This document shows, in pieces, positions 63,804-64,000 of a stretch of DNA of 64,000 nt. Origin of the DNA: Ignavibacterium sp. (lineage in GTDB: Bacteria > Bacteroidota > Ignavibacteria > Ignavibacteriales > Ignavibacteriaceae); contig JAGXRK010000063.1 of the NCBI GenBank assembly GCA_018335755.1, positions 124,001 through 188,000 on the forward strand. The letters run 5' to 3'. Position numbers and translations under genes: made by a program. A model generated the notes under the pieces. That model saw only the letters and a program-made list of their open reading frames with translations, was not told the DNA's origin and did not search any database. Each line of letters starts with the position of its first letter. The first letter of the stretch is position 1.

Positions 63804-64000
63804 ATGAATACAATAAAATTTTCATACACAGTCTTACTGTTCCTTTTAGCGGGAATGGCTTTTGCTCAGTCATCATTTGAAGGCAGAGTTATGTTTGAAG
63901 TAAAAGAAGACGGAGAAAGTCAGGTTATGGACTACTATGCAAAAGACAAAAAATTCCTGATGAAAATGCCCGACAAAGGGGGCTCAATTCTTTTTGACAG
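63804..64000 (+). CDS. Secreted protein, possibly DUF4412-like (3' end cut off by window)
   Basis: The frame opens at ATG 63804 behind a strong ribosome site (AAAGGAG, 63791-63797) and is open to the window end, giving about 65 residues. It has a clear signal peptide (MNTIKFSYTVLLFLLAGMAF then AQSSF), and the mature start FEGRVMFEVKEDGESQVMDY with YAKDKKFLMKM resembles the first strands of DUF4412-type beta-rich periplasmic proteins. The family call is tentative because the rest is missing. Confidence 0.7.
   Translation, partial: MNTIKFSYTVLLFLLAGMAFAQSSFEGRVMFEVKEDGESQVMDYYAKDKKFLMKMPDKGGSILFD

Overview
The window looks like a chromosome segment of an AT-rich, Gram-negative member of the Bacteroidota/Chlorobiota group, most probably an Ignavibacteria-type bacterium. 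The signs are five secreted proteins ending in a type IX secretion (T9SS) sorting domain with the QNYPNPFNPST signature, two TonB-dependent receptors with carboxypeptidase-regulatory N-termini (one paired with a DUF4249 lipoprotein), a hybrid two-component regulator with Reg_prop/Y_Y_Y sensor and AraC output, a BshB1 bacillithiol deacetylase, and a promoter of the Bacteroidota type. The lineage call is inference from gene content. No rRNA, CRISPR array, transposase or phage gene was seen.

Layout. Positions 1-5.2 kb (minus): a cut-off secreted protein, a large TonB receptor and a glycosyltransferase. 5.4-11.8 kb (plus): a secreted WD40-like propeller, a T9SS-exported cell-wall amidase, an aldo/keto reductase and a secreted phosphoesterase-PQQ propeller fusion. 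11.9-21.7 kb (minus): a lipoprotein pair of double rhodanese and deca/undecaheme cytochrome c, an FG-GAP T9SS cargo, tRNA-Leu(CAG), penicillin-binding protein 1A, an LpxH-like pyrophosphatase and an M1 peptidase. 21.9-29.1 kb: glgC, uvrC, an NhaC-type antiporter, an unknown lipoprotein, an EthD-like small protein, sixA and the 4.5S SRP RNA. 29.2-33.9 kb (plus): TonB receptor, DUF4249 lipoprotein and a PEGA/propeller lipoprotein.

33.9-45.2 kb (minus) is the metabolic core: isocitrate-dehydrogenase-family enzyme, CstA carrier, HD-domain protein, S23-type four-helix-bundle protein, aconitase-family enzyme, MmgE/PrpD protein, a fused citrate lyase ACP-beta subunit, citrate lyase alpha subunit and a patatin phospholipase. 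Acetyl-CoA synthetase and ATP-dependent PEP carboxykinase lie on the same strand 4.6-8.2 kb further right. Together these could convert 2-oxoglutarate/isocitrate/citrate to acetate plus oxaloacetate and on to acetyl-CoA and PEP, or run as citrate use; the direction cannot be read from DNA. 45.3-49.7 kb (plus) holds a large hybrid histidine kinase and an orphan DNA methyltransferase. 53.5-64 kb holds a response-regulator kinase, bshB1, three T9SS cargo genes (two of them tandem paralogues), a 1404-residue hybrid regulator with a leaderless-looking promoter, a tiny membrane protein and a cut-off secreted protein.

The most interesting signals are small repeats. (1) The four-helix-bundle gene is enclosed by inverted copies of a TTTAATTGCTAAA/CTGTTAAATTGTT repeat, with related copies in two other spacers of the citrate-lyase cluster; this looks like a minimal transposase-less element. 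(2) A roughly 30-base repeat lies in the same reading frame in two unrelated T9SS cargo genes 44 kb apart, and a second repeat is shared by two sorting domains. (3) A palindromic repeat supplies the last codons and the stop codon of the isocitrate-dehydrogenase-family gene.
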